Shown here piece after piece: positions 45,758 through 53,055 of a stretch of 64,000 nt of DNA. Both the position numbers and the translations under genes were made by a program. The number at the start of each line of letters is the position of its first letter. The first letter of the stretch is position 1. Under the pieces are notes generated by a model that was not told the origin of the DNA, ran no database searches, and was given only the letters and a program-made list of their open reading frames with translations. Source of the stretch: Ga0077560 sp046330395 (GTDB taxonomy: Bacteria; Actinomycetota; Thermoleophilia; Miltoncostaeales; Miltoncostaeaceae); assembly GCA_046330395.1 (NCBI GenBank), contig JAXLSS010000009.1, positions 45,167-109,166 of the forward strand, given 5' to 3'.

Positions 45758-46726
45758 TCAGATGCCTCCGCCGGAGGCGAACACGCGCTCCCGCCGGGGG
45801 GTCACGAACACACGGTCGCCCTCATCCACGTCCAGCTCCTGGGCGTCCTCGGGGGTGAGCTGCGCCGTGAGGGCCACGCCGTCCTCACCCGCCAGCTCCA
45901 GCCGCACGGCGGGGCCCAGGTGCACCAGCCGCCGCACGCGCGCCGGGGCGCCGCCCACGTCGGGGTCGTCGGTCACGGCCAGGTCGTGCGGGCGCACGAA
46001 CACGTTGCCCAGGCGGTTCACCGCACCCACGAACCCCATCACGAACGGGTTGGCGGGCTCCTCGTAGAGCTCACGCGGCGACCCCACCTGCTGCATGCGG
46101 GCGCGGTCCATCACGGCGATGCGGTCGGCAACCTCCATGGCCTCCTCCTGGTCGTGGGTGACCAGGACGGTGGTGACGTGCATGTCGTCGTGCAGCCGCC
46201 GCAGCCAGCGCCGCAGGTCGGCGCGCACGCGCGCGTCCAGCGCGCCGAAGGGCTCGTCCAGCAGCAGCACCGCCGGCTGCACCGCCAGCGCCCGCGCCAG
46301 AGCCATGCGCTGCCGCTGGCCACCGGACAGCTGGCTGGGGGCGCGGTTGCCCAGGCCCTCCAGCTGCACCAGTTTGAGCAGCTCGTCCACGCGGTCGCGG
46401 ATCTCGTCCTTGGGGCGCTTGCGCACCTTCAGGCCGAAGCCGATGTTGTCGCGCACGCTCATGTGCGTGAACGCCGCGTAGTGCTGGAACACGAAGCCCA
46501 CACCTCGCTGCTGGGGCGGCGCGCCGGTGACCTCGCGGTCGTCGATGCTGACCGTGCCGCTGTCCGGCGTCTCCAGGCCGGCGATGAGCCGCAGCAGCGT
46601 CGACTTGCCGCTGCCCGACGGACCCAGCAGCGCGGTGAGGGAGCCGGCGGGCACCTCCAGGCTCACATCGTCCAGCGCCAGGTAGTCGCCGAAGTGCTTG
46701 GTGACGTTGGTGACCACGATGCCCAC
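45758..46726 (-). CDS. cysA: Sulfate/thiosulfate ABC transporter ATP-binding protein
   Basis: Energises sulfate import. The 322 residues have Walker A GPSGSGKST (about 36-44), Q-loop FVFQHYAAFTH, signature LSGGQRQRMALARAL, Walker B VLLLDEPFGALD and the switch His in LVTHDQ. A C-terminal TOBE-like domain follows. GTG 46726 starts it because VTNVTKHFGDYLALDDVSL matches the family from there. The frame runs open through the family-2 repeat upstream, which is not part of the protein. The repeat ends directly against this start codon, so no normal Shine-Dalgarno lies in the usual place; initiation may depend on the repeat sequence. Confidence 0.92.
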   Translation of the reverse strand: MGIVVTNVTKHFGDYLALDDVSLEVPAGSLTALLGPSGSGKSTLLRLIAGLETPDSGTVSIDDREVTGAPPQQRGVGFVFQHYAAFTHMSVRDNIGFGLKVRKRPKDEIRDRVDELLKLVQLEGLGNRAPSQLSGGQRQRMALARALAVQPAVLLLDEPFGALDARVRADLRRWLRRLHDDMHVTTVLVTHDQEEAMEVADRIAVMDRARMQQVGSPRELYEEPANPFVMGFVGAVNRLGNVFVRPHDLAVTDDPDVGGAPARVRRLVHLGPAVRLELAGEDGVALTAQLTPEDAQELDVDEGDRVFVTPRRERVFASGGGI

Positions 46727-46892
46727 TAGTGCTCCGTTCCGTGAGTTCGGTGGAATTCCGGCGAGTGAAAACCGAGCAGCGCAAGGACGCAGCGTCCCCC
46801 GCATATCGGGAATATTCGGGGGACCGAGGACGCAGCGCTGCGATGCGTTTGCAGCCGCCGGAAACCGTCGAGGCTTGCGGAGCGGAGCACTA
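46727..46892. repeat. Family-2 palindromic element, copy 1 (between cysW and cysA)
   Basis: A 166-base element with terminal inverted repeats TAGTGCTCCGTTCCG / CGGAGCGGAGCACTA (one mismatch). Its core includes GAAAACCGAGCAGCG, then hairpin arms CCCCCG (46796-46801) and CGGGGG (46817-46822) with an inner ATAT/ATAT pair. Downstream it reads GACCGAGGACGC and later TTTGCAGCCGC. About 40 bases around the hairpin are identical, inverted, to copy 2 at 55127-55290. The terminal repeats differ between copies but each pairs with itself. One end supplies the TAG stop of cysW, the other abuts the cysA GTG. No protein is apparent. Confidence 0.88.
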
Positions 46893-47675
46893 AACGGCCT
46901 TTCGATTCAGCAGACGCAGGACGAGCACGGTGGACACCGCCAGCAGCGCCAGCAGCATCGATGCCGCGTAGGCGCCCACCAGGTCGAACGATTGGAAGCG
47001 CTCCTCCACGTGGAGGGTGAGCGTGTCGGTGCGCCCGGCGATCTTCCCGGACACCACGGCCACCGCGCCGTACTCGCCCAGGGCGCGCGCGGTGGTGAGC
47101 ACCACGCCGTATGCCAGCCCGTGACGCAGGGCGGGCAGCACGACGCGCCATAGGATCTGCCAGCGGGAGGCCCCCAGGGTGGCGGCGGCCTCCTGCTGCT
47201 CGGTGCCCAGCTGGCGCAGCACGGGCACCAGCTCGCGCACCACGAACGGCAGCGACACCACAATGGTTGCCATCACGATGCCGGGCAGGCTGTAGATCAC
47301 CTGGATGCCGGCGTCCTGCGCGAAGCCGCCGAACCAGCCGTTGCGGCCCCACACCAGCAGCAGCGACAGGCCCACCACCACCGGCGACAGCGCCAGCGGC
47401 AGGTCGATGAGGGTGCTCAGCGCCACCCGGCCGGGCAGGCGCGGCCGTGTCAGCACCAGCGCGGCGATGATCCCGAACACGGCGTTCGCGGGCACCGAGA
47501 TCAGCACGGTCACCAGGGTGAGCTGCAGCGCCGACAGGGCGGTGTGCGTGGTGAGCGCCGACCACACGGGCGGCAGCCCGTGCTGGAACGTGCGCCACAT
47601 GATCAGCGCCAGCGGTCCGCCCAGCACCGCCAGCAGGAAGACGACCGCCGTCAGGCGCAGCGTCCATTTAGCCAC
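46890..47675 (-). CDS. cysW: Sulfate ABC transporter permease CysW
   Basis: Inner-membrane channel subunit. The 261 residues have six hydrophobic helices and the ABC-permease EAA-type loop (EQQEAAATLGASRWQILWRVVLPAL). The sulfate-transporter phrase ALGEYGAVAVVSGKIAGRT follows. It overlaps cysT by eight bases. Its TAG stop is formed by the first bases of the family-2 element, so insertion may have replaced the original end of the gene or created the stop (inference). Confidence 0.92.
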   Translation of the reverse strand: MAKWTLRLTAVVFLLAVLGGPLALIMWRTFQHGLPPVWSALTTHTALSALQLTLVTVLISVPANAVFGIIAALVLTRPRLPGRVALSTLIDLPLALSPVVVGLSLLLVWGRNGWFGGFAQDAGIQVIYSLPGIVMATIVVSLPFVVRELVPVLRQLGTEQQEAAATLGASRWQILWRVVLPALRHGLAYGVVLTTARALGEYGAVAVVSGKIAGRTDTLTLHVEERFQSFDLVGAYAASMLLALLAVSTVLVLRLLNRKAV

Positions 47676-48519
47676 GGTGACCCGCCAGGCGCCGCTGCAC
47701 GGCCTCCAGACCCAGGAGCACCCCCAGCGACATCACCAGCAGCACCACCGACACGGCGGTGGCCGAGCGCACGCTGTCGCTCTCGATGCGGCCGTAGATG
47801 AACACCGACGCCACCTCGGTGTGGAACGGGATGTTGCCGGCGATCAGCACCACCGAGCCGAACTCGCCCAGGGCCTTGCTGAACGCCAGCCCCGCGCCGC
47901 CGGCGATGGCGGGGGTGAGGTTGGGCAGCACCACGCGACGGAAGGTGGTCCAGCGGCTCGCCCCCAGGCAGGCCGCGGCCTCCTCCATCTCACGGTCCAG
48001 CTCCATCAGCACCGGCTGCACGGAGCGCACCACGAACGGCAGGGTCACGAACACCAGCGCCAGCACGATGCCCCAGCGCGTGTAGGCGATGCTGATGCCC
48101 GCGGGGCCCCTGGGGCCGTACAGGGTCAGCAGCGTCAGCCCCGCCACGATGGTGGGCAGCGCGAACGGCAGGTCGATCACCACGTCCATCACGGTGCGGC
48201 CGAAGAAGCGGTCGCGCACCAGCACCCACGCCACGATGGTGCCCATCACGGTGTTCACCACGACGGCGGCGAACGACAGCATCAGCGTCAGCCGCAGCGC
48301 CGCGACGGCCTGGGGGGCGGTGATGGCGTCCCAGAACCCGCCGAACCCCCCGTCGAACGATCGCCAGGCGATCGCCGCAAGGGGGATCAGCACCAGCAGG
48401 CTGAGGTAGCTCACCGCCAGGCCGAGGCCGAGCGCCGTGGCCCCCGCCCCCCCACGGCGGGCCGCCGGGGTGGGTGGGGCCAGCGTCAGCGCCGGCTCAC
48501 GTGCGACGTCAGTTCCCAA
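47668..48519 (-). CDS. cysT: Sulfate ABC transporter permease CysT (CysU)
   Basis: Second permease subunit of the sulfate importer. The 283 residues have six hydrophobic helices after a ~30-residue cytoplasmic N-terminus, with an EAA-type loop (EEAAACLGASRWTTFRRVVLPNL). The motif KALGEFGSVVLIAGNIPFHTE is typical of CysT. ATG 48519 lies inside the end of the upstream substrate-binding gene (11-base overlap). CysT and CysW would form a heterodimer with two CysA. Confidence 0.92.
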   Translation of the reverse strand: MGTDVAREPALTLAPPTPAARRGGAGATALGLGLAVSYLSLLVLIPLAAIAWRSFDGGFGGFWDAITAPQAVAALRLTLMLSFAAVVVNTVMGTIVAWVLVRDRFFGRTVMDVVIDLPFALPTIVAGLTLLTLYGPRGPAGISIAYTRWGIVLALVFVTLPFVVRSVQPVLMELDREMEEAAACLGASRWTTFRRVVLPNLTPAIAGGAGLAFSKALGEFGSVVLIAGNIPFHTEVASVFIYGRIESDSVRSATAVSVVLLVMSLGVLLGLEAVQRRLAGHRG

Positions 48520-49501
48520 CGCTGATCCCGCGGTCCTTGAAGATCTTGGCCACCACCCCGTTGTCCGGGTCGAAGAAGGTGGTGTTCACGGTGTCCCAGC
48601 CGCCCAGGTCGGCGATGGTGAACAGCGTCTTGGGCGTGGGGAAGTTGAACTTTGCCGCCACCGCGGGCAGCACGGGGCGATATCCGGCCGCTCCGAACAC
48701 CGCCTGGCCGGCCGCGGACTCCGCGTAGTCCACGAACGCCTTGGCCTGCGCGGCGTGCTTGGAGTTCTTGGTGACGGCGATGGGGTTCTCGATCAGCAGC
48801 GTCTGGTCGGGAACCACGTGGGTCACCTTCTGGCCGCTCTTCTCGGCCAGGATCGCCTCGTCCTCGTAGCTCAGCAGCACGTCGCCCTTGCCGGCGGTGA
48901 ACGTCTGCAGGGCCTCACGCGCGCTCTTGTCCTGCACCGACACGTGCGAGTAGAGGTCGGCCAGGTACTGCCGGGCCTGCGCGGGGTCTTGCCGTGCTTG
49001 ATCACGCCCCGTACGCAGCCATGGTGTTCCACTTGGCGCCGCCCGGGTGAACACGTTGGGCGTCAGCACCTCCTGGCCACACCAGATCGGCGTGTGGATG
49101 TTCTTGAGGGTTGCCGGGGCGCACCACGAGGGCTTCACCACCGAGTCGGTGACCATGCCCTTGGTGGGACCCGAGGCCCAGCCGGCGTCCACGATGCCCG
49201 CCTTCACCAGCCGGTCCCGCGTCGGGCGCCAGCGAGAAGTTCACCACGTCGGCCCCAGCCCCGAGGCGACAGCTCTGCTCACCCGAGGCGCCATGGCTCT
49301 GGTCGAAGTTGACGCCCTTGCCCGCGGAGGTGGCCTGGACTTCCAGGATGAACCCGTACACCTCCTTGGGGGTGGAGTAGGCCACCAGGCTCGGTTCCGG
49401 GCGCCGAGGCCGCCGCATCCGCTCATCAGCATTGCCGTGGCGCCCAGCGCCGCGGCGGTGAAGTGGTGATGGTGCCGGAGGTGAACCTGGCGTCGCGTCA
49501 T
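48509..49501 (-). pseudogene. Sulfate-binding lipoprotein gene, interrupted by several frame changes
   Basis: From ATG 49501 (AAGGAG upstream) the sequence encodes a lipoprotein signal (ATAMLMSGCGG lipobox). The remaining parts of a Sbp/CysP sulfate-binding protein then follow in alternating frames: LVAYSTPKEVYGFIL and FDQSHGASGEQS, then AGIVDAGWASGPTKGMVTDSV, VVRPGNP, KNIHT, EVLTPNVFT and KWNTMAAYGA. Finally an intact frame runs from about 48985 (VQDKSAREALQTFTAGKGDVL) to 48509. At least six one-base shifts are needed between about 48985 and 49400. All pieces keep family similarity and in total give normal length (~331 codons), so sequence error is at least as likely as true loss of function. 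Confidence 0.8.
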
Positions 49502-49648
49502 TCGCTGCTCCTTGTCGCGCCGGCGCCGTAGCGGGCCTGAAGGGCGATTCGAAGCTTGCCCATAACGCGCCAGCTCGCGGCATGTGCGCGCGGGCATCGC
49601 CGAACGCAAGCCCGGCGGGGCGCGCCCCTCCGGCCGGTGCGGTCCGGC

Positions 49649-50888
49649 TCAGGCCGTGGACGCGGCCGAGGTGGCGGAGGCCACCCCGCCGGCCACCACG
49701 CCCCAGCCGCCGCGCCCAGGGCCGCCACCCCGCCGAGCGCGATGGCGACGCGGGTGCCACCCGCATCGGCCAGCGCGCCCATCAGGGGGCCCCCGAGCCG
49801 GGGTGGTGCCGATGAAGAGCACCGCCTGCAGGGCCAGCACGCGGCCCAGCATCTGGGAGCGTGGACCGCGGCTGCACCATGGCGGTGGTGGCGGTCATGA
49901 ACGACACCGCGGCCGCACCCCCGCCGCGGCGGTCACCACCAACGCCAGGGAGAAGGTGGGGCCAGCGACAGCAGCGCAGGGCCGCCCCCAGCCACCCGGC
50001 GCCGGTGGCCACGGTGGCCAGGGTCACCTCCGGCGTCGCGCCACCAGCAGGCCACCCACCACCGAGCCCACGCTGAGCACGGAGTACAGCACCGTGAACA
50101 TGGCGTCCGAGCCGTTACGCGTGCGCTCAACCAGCAGGAGGGAACAGCACCAGGAAGTTGTAGGAGAGGGTGCCCACGATCAGCAGCATCACGAACGGGA
50201 GCGTGCAGCTCGGGCGTGGTTCGCACGTACCACGCCGCGCGCCTGCAGCGCGCGGCACCCCCGGGGTGGGCAGCAGCTCGGATCGGCGCATCATGGCCAG
50301 CGCCGCCAGCACCGCCGCGTAGGACACGGTGTCCACCACGAAGCACCAGCCGAAGCCCGTGCGCAGCACCAGCAGGCCGGCCAGCGCCGGTCCCGCCGCG
50401 CGACAGGTTCACCATCATGCTGTACAGGGTCACGGCGTTGGGCACGTCCGCGCGCAGCGCCATCTCGCTCGCAGGCGGCCGCCGCGCGGGAGTTGTCGAA
50501 CGCCAGGAGGCACCGCCCACCAGGGTGGCGGCGTCGAAGCCCCACACGGGCACCCCGGGACTGAACGCCAGCACGGCCAGCACCGCCGACTGCACCATCT
50601 CCAGGCTCTGGGTGAGCTGGCGTCGCAGCTTGTCGCTGCGGGTCACCACCACGCCCGCCCCACGCCGACAGCACCAGGATGGGCCCGAACTGCCGCGCGG
50701 TGAGGATGCCCACGTCCACGCCCGTGCCGCCGCGATGCAGCACCAGCGTCGGCACCACCATGGTGAGCCAGTTGCCGGTGTTGGAGATGGTCATCACGAT
50801 GAAGAACAGCCGGAAGTTGCGGTGCCGCAGGGATGCCGTGATGTGCAGCTCGACGGCGCGTCGCGGCGTCGCCCCCGCCGGCCGTCAC
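49649..50888 (-). pseudogene. Major facilitator transporter (MFS_3/EntS-like) gene, multiply frameshifted
   Basis: Pieces of a ~410-residue MFS exporter occur in order in all three minus-strand frames: HRNFRLFF-like start, MTISNTGNWLTMVVPTLVL, TRSDKLRRQLTQSLEMVQS, VPVWGFDAATLVGG, ADVPNAVTLYSMMVNLSR, GFGWCFVVDTVSYAAVLAAL, VMLLIVGTLSYNFLVLFP, and near the end GGTRVAIALGGVAALG then GVVAGGVASATSAASTA. The start is GTG 50888, overlapping the marR stop (GTGA). Overall length fits an intact gene once single-base indels are corrected. The 147 bases 49502-49648 between it and sbp show no gene. Confidence 0.75.
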
Positions 50889-51312
50889 AACCGCTGGGCG
50901 AACTGGATCGTGGTGCCGCCTCGGCGCCAGCCGCGCCAGCTCGTCATCGTGAAGCCCTCGGCCAGACCGCGGGTGAGCAGATCCGTGCGCACACCGCGGT
51001 CAGTCGAGGCGCGGCCAGCCTACCGGGTGGCCGAGCAGCAGCGTGCCGGCCGTCGCCGGGTCGGGTTCGCCGCGCACGAAGCCGCGCTGTTGAGGGCCTT
51101 CACCGTGGCGGCGCCATCGAGCTGGGCTGATCTGCACCGCCCGCGCCAGAGCTGGCCGTGGTGGGGCCGCGCACCTCCAGGTGCGCCATCACGGCGGTCT
51201 CCGACAGCGACAGCACGCCGGGTTCGCGCACGCGCCGCAGGGTGTGCAGCAGCATGCTCACGCTGGTCTGCAGGGCCACCGCAACGGCTCGCGTGTCGGG
51301 CGTATCGGCCAT
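50885..51312 (-). pseudogene. MarR-family regulator gene, frameshifted in its C-terminal half
   Basis: From ATG 51312 the reading frame gives TRAVAVALQTSVSMLLHTLRRV and LSLSETAVMAHLEVRGPTTAS, the N-terminal helices and start of the winged helix of a MarR repressor. It then leaves the family frame near 51180. Other frames continue with expected parts (the QISPSSMAA-like recognition region, RGFVRGEPDP, LLLGHPVGWPRLD) up to a stop at 50885. Corrected length (~142 codons) is normal for MarR. It precedes the MFS gene with a four-base overlap, a typical repressor-pump operon. Confidence 0.72.
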
Positions 51313-51358
51313 ATCATCAGTTTAGCCTGAACAGTCTGACCTGACGATTGGAGACGTC
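51313..51358. promoter_or_regulatory. Divergent promoter with possible MarR operator
   Basis: These 46 bases separate divergent marR and the isochorismatase-family gene. They include the imperfect inverted repeat GTTTA-GCC-TGAAC and are markedly A/T-richer than surroundings (ATATCATCAG). A MarR dimer site controlling both directions is likely by position; the exact operator is not proven. Confidence 0.5.
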
Positions 51359-51910
51359 GTGCCGCTCACCACGCTGGATCCGACGCCCGCCCTGGTGGTC
51401 ATCGACCTGCAGCGCGGCATCGGCGCCAACCCCCTGGTGCACCCCTTCGACGACGTGGTGGGCCGGGCGGTGGACCTGGCCGGCGCGTTCCACCGGCGGG
51501 GCTTCCCGGTGGTGTGGGTGAACGTGGACGGTGGGGCACCGGGGCGCACCGAGACACCGCGCCCGGCGGACCGGCCCGCCGACTGGGCCCAGCTGGTGGA
51601 CGCCATCCAGCCGCTGCCGGAGGACATCCGCATCACGAAACAGCGCTGGGGCGCCTGGCACGACACCCGCCTGGACGAGGAACTGCGGGCCCGGGGCGTC
51701 ACCCAGGTGATGATCGTGGGCGTGGCCACCAGCATGGGCGTGGAATCCACCGCCCGGGGTGCACACGAACGCGGCTACAACGTGGTGCTGGTGAGCGATG
51801 CGATGACCGATCGCAACATCGAGGTGCACGAGAACTCGATCCAGCGCGTCTTCCCGAAGCTGGGCGAGGTCACCACAAGCGACAAACTCATCGCCGCCCT
51901 CGCCGAATGA
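51359..51910 (+). CDS. Isochorismatase-family hydrolase (Gly in place of catalytic Cys)
   Basis: Cytoplasmic 183-residue alpha/beta hydrolase. Family residues are visible: Asp in ALVVIDLQRGI and Lys in RITKQRWGAW. The usual nucleophile block reads GVATSMGVESTARGAHERGY, so Gly replaces the Cys of nicotinamidases. Isochorismatases proper also lack the Cys, so vinyl-ether hydrolysis is possible, but the substrate cannot be assigned. GTG 51359 follows TTGGAG. It faces marR-MFS across a shared promoter, suggesting a MarR-controlled degradation/export module. Confidence 0.85.
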   Translation: MPLTTLDPTPALVVIDLQRGIGANPLVHPFDDVVGRAVDLAGAFHRRGFPVVWVNVDGGAPGRTETPRPADRPADWAQLVDAIQPLPEDIRITKQRWGAWHDTRLDEELRARGVTQVMIVGVATSMGVESTARGAHERGYNVVLVSDAMTDRNIEVHENSIQRVFPKLGEVTTSDKLIAALAE

Positions 51911-51915
51911 AAAGC

Positions 51916-51935
51916 GGCTGCCGAATTCGGCAGCC
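51916..51935. terminator. Perfect palindrome after the isochorismatase-family gene
   Basis: GGCTGCCGAATTCGGCAGCC, a fully self-complementary 20-mer, six bases past the plus-strand stop. On the minus strand it is followed by GCTTTTC, a short T-run, so it may also end transcripts that read through the family-1 element from mtnP. Confidence 0.65.
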
Positions 51936-51946
51936 ACAACATTCAG

Positions 51947-52171
51947 GACCCGTCAATGAGACGGGTCACGCCTCATGTCGAAGTCTCCGCCTGCCAGGGT
52001 GCGGCTGCGCCCGAGAATTGGGGATGGTGCAGGGTGTGAGTCCCCCGACCCATGGATGGGGAGGTTCGGCTCAGTTCCGCGCAGCCCGCAAGGGCGCTGT
52101 GGTAGCGATCAACGATCCGAACCCGCCATACGCAGCGTTCGGTCAGAGGGCAACTTTGTGAGAAGCCACCC
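51947..52171 (-). repeat. Family-1 structured repeat, copy C (inverted relative to A and B)
   Basis: Read on the minus strand it starts two or three bases after the mtnP stop with GGTGGCTTCTCACAAAG. It continues CTGCGTATGGCGGGTTCGG and GGGTCGGGGGACTCAC, then GGCGGAGACTTCGACATGAG. It ends with hairpin GACCCGTC-TCATT-GACGGGTC (plus-strand 51947-51967). The body is about 75-80% identical to copy A, while the hairpin arms differ completely yet pair perfectly. In the opposite sense both A and C can be read as short peptides beginning MSKSPP, with a shared PPTHG phrase, but the frames are not maintained across the copies. Confidence 0.87.
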
Positions 52172-52966
52172 TTAGAAGCGCGCGCCGTCCAATGCGGTGA
52201 CGCAATGCGGGTCCGGCTCGTCCGGGATCCTCTCGATCACGTGGGCCAGCAGGTCCTTCACGCGGGCGTTGTTGGCGTGGAAGGTGGCGATCACCTCGTC
52301 CAGGCCCACCGGCTGGACGCCCTCGGTGCCCTCCAGGCCCACGTCCAGGTCGGTCACCAGTGACACCGTGGCGTAGGCAAGCGTGAGCTCCCGCGCCAGC
52401 CACCCCTCGGGGTAGGCGGTCATGTTCACCACATCCCATCCCATCTGGGTGAACCAGCGGCTCTCGGCGCGGGTGGAGAAGCGCGGGCCCTGCACCACCA
52501 CCACCGTGCCGCCGTCATGCACGGGGATGCCCAGTTCGCGGCAGCCGTCCACCAGCAGCCGCCGGAGGACGGGGGAGTAAGGGTCCGCACCGGCGACGTG
52601 CGTGGTCTCCGGGCCGTCGTAGAACGTGTCCGGCCTGCCGCTGGTGCGGTCGACGAACTGGTCGCACACCACGAAGTCGCCGCGGGCGATGCGCGGCTGC
52701 AGGCTGCCGGACGCGCACGGGCCCAGCACCCAGCGCACCCCGAGTTCGCGCAGCGCCCACAGGTTGGCCCGGTAGTTGATGCGGTGGGGCGGGAACTCGT
52801 GCCGGTCGCCGTGGCGGGGGATGAAGGCCACCCGCCGCCCGGCGTGCTCACCCACCACCGGCACGGCGGAGGGCGGCCCGTAGGGCGTGTCCACCGGGAC
52901 GCGCTCACCGTCCTCCACCAGCGCGGCGAACCCCGACCCGCCGATCACGCCGATCTCCGCCCGCAC
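52172..52966 (-). CDS. mtnP: 5'-methylthioadenosine phosphorylase / purine nucleoside phosphorylase family
   Basis: Cleaves methylthioadenosine (or a purine nucleoside) with phosphate for methionine and purine salvage. The 264 residues include IGVIGGSGFAAL, PRHGDRHEFPPHRINYRANLWAL, CASGSLQPRIARGDFVVCDQF, DRTSGRPDTFYDG and QGPRFSTRAESRWF. MGWDVVNMTAYPEGWLARE carries the NMTxxPE substrate motif. This set marks the trimeric PNP/MTAP group. The NMTAYPE segment favours methylthioadenosine over inosine, though exact choice is uncertain. TAA stop is followed by family-1 copy C. Confidence 0.9.
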   Translation of the reverse strand: MRAEIGVIGGSGFAALVEDGERVPVDTPYGPPSAVPVVGEHAGRRVAFIPRHGDRHEFPPHRINYRANLWALRELGVRWVLGPCASGSLQPRIARGDFVVCDQFVDRTSGRPDTFYDGPETTHVAGADPYSPVLRRLLVDGCRELGIPVHDGGTVVVVQGPRFSTRAESRWFTQMGWDVVNMTAYPEGWLARELTLAYATVSLVTDLDVGLEGTEGVQPVGLDEVIATFHANNARVKDLLAHVIERIPDEPDPHCVTALDGARF

Positions 52967-53055
52967 ACCCGCCTCCCCGTCGATGACCCGGTCAGCCTAC
53001 CCACGCCATCCCGGGATGCTGGCGCTTCCGGAGGCCGCCGTGAGATGGTCGCGCA

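Noticed and set aside
46727..46892. Mariner/IS630-type MITE with TA target duplication
   Set aside because: Copy 1 has TA at both ends, but copy 2 is flanked by TC and AC, so a TA duplication is not supported.
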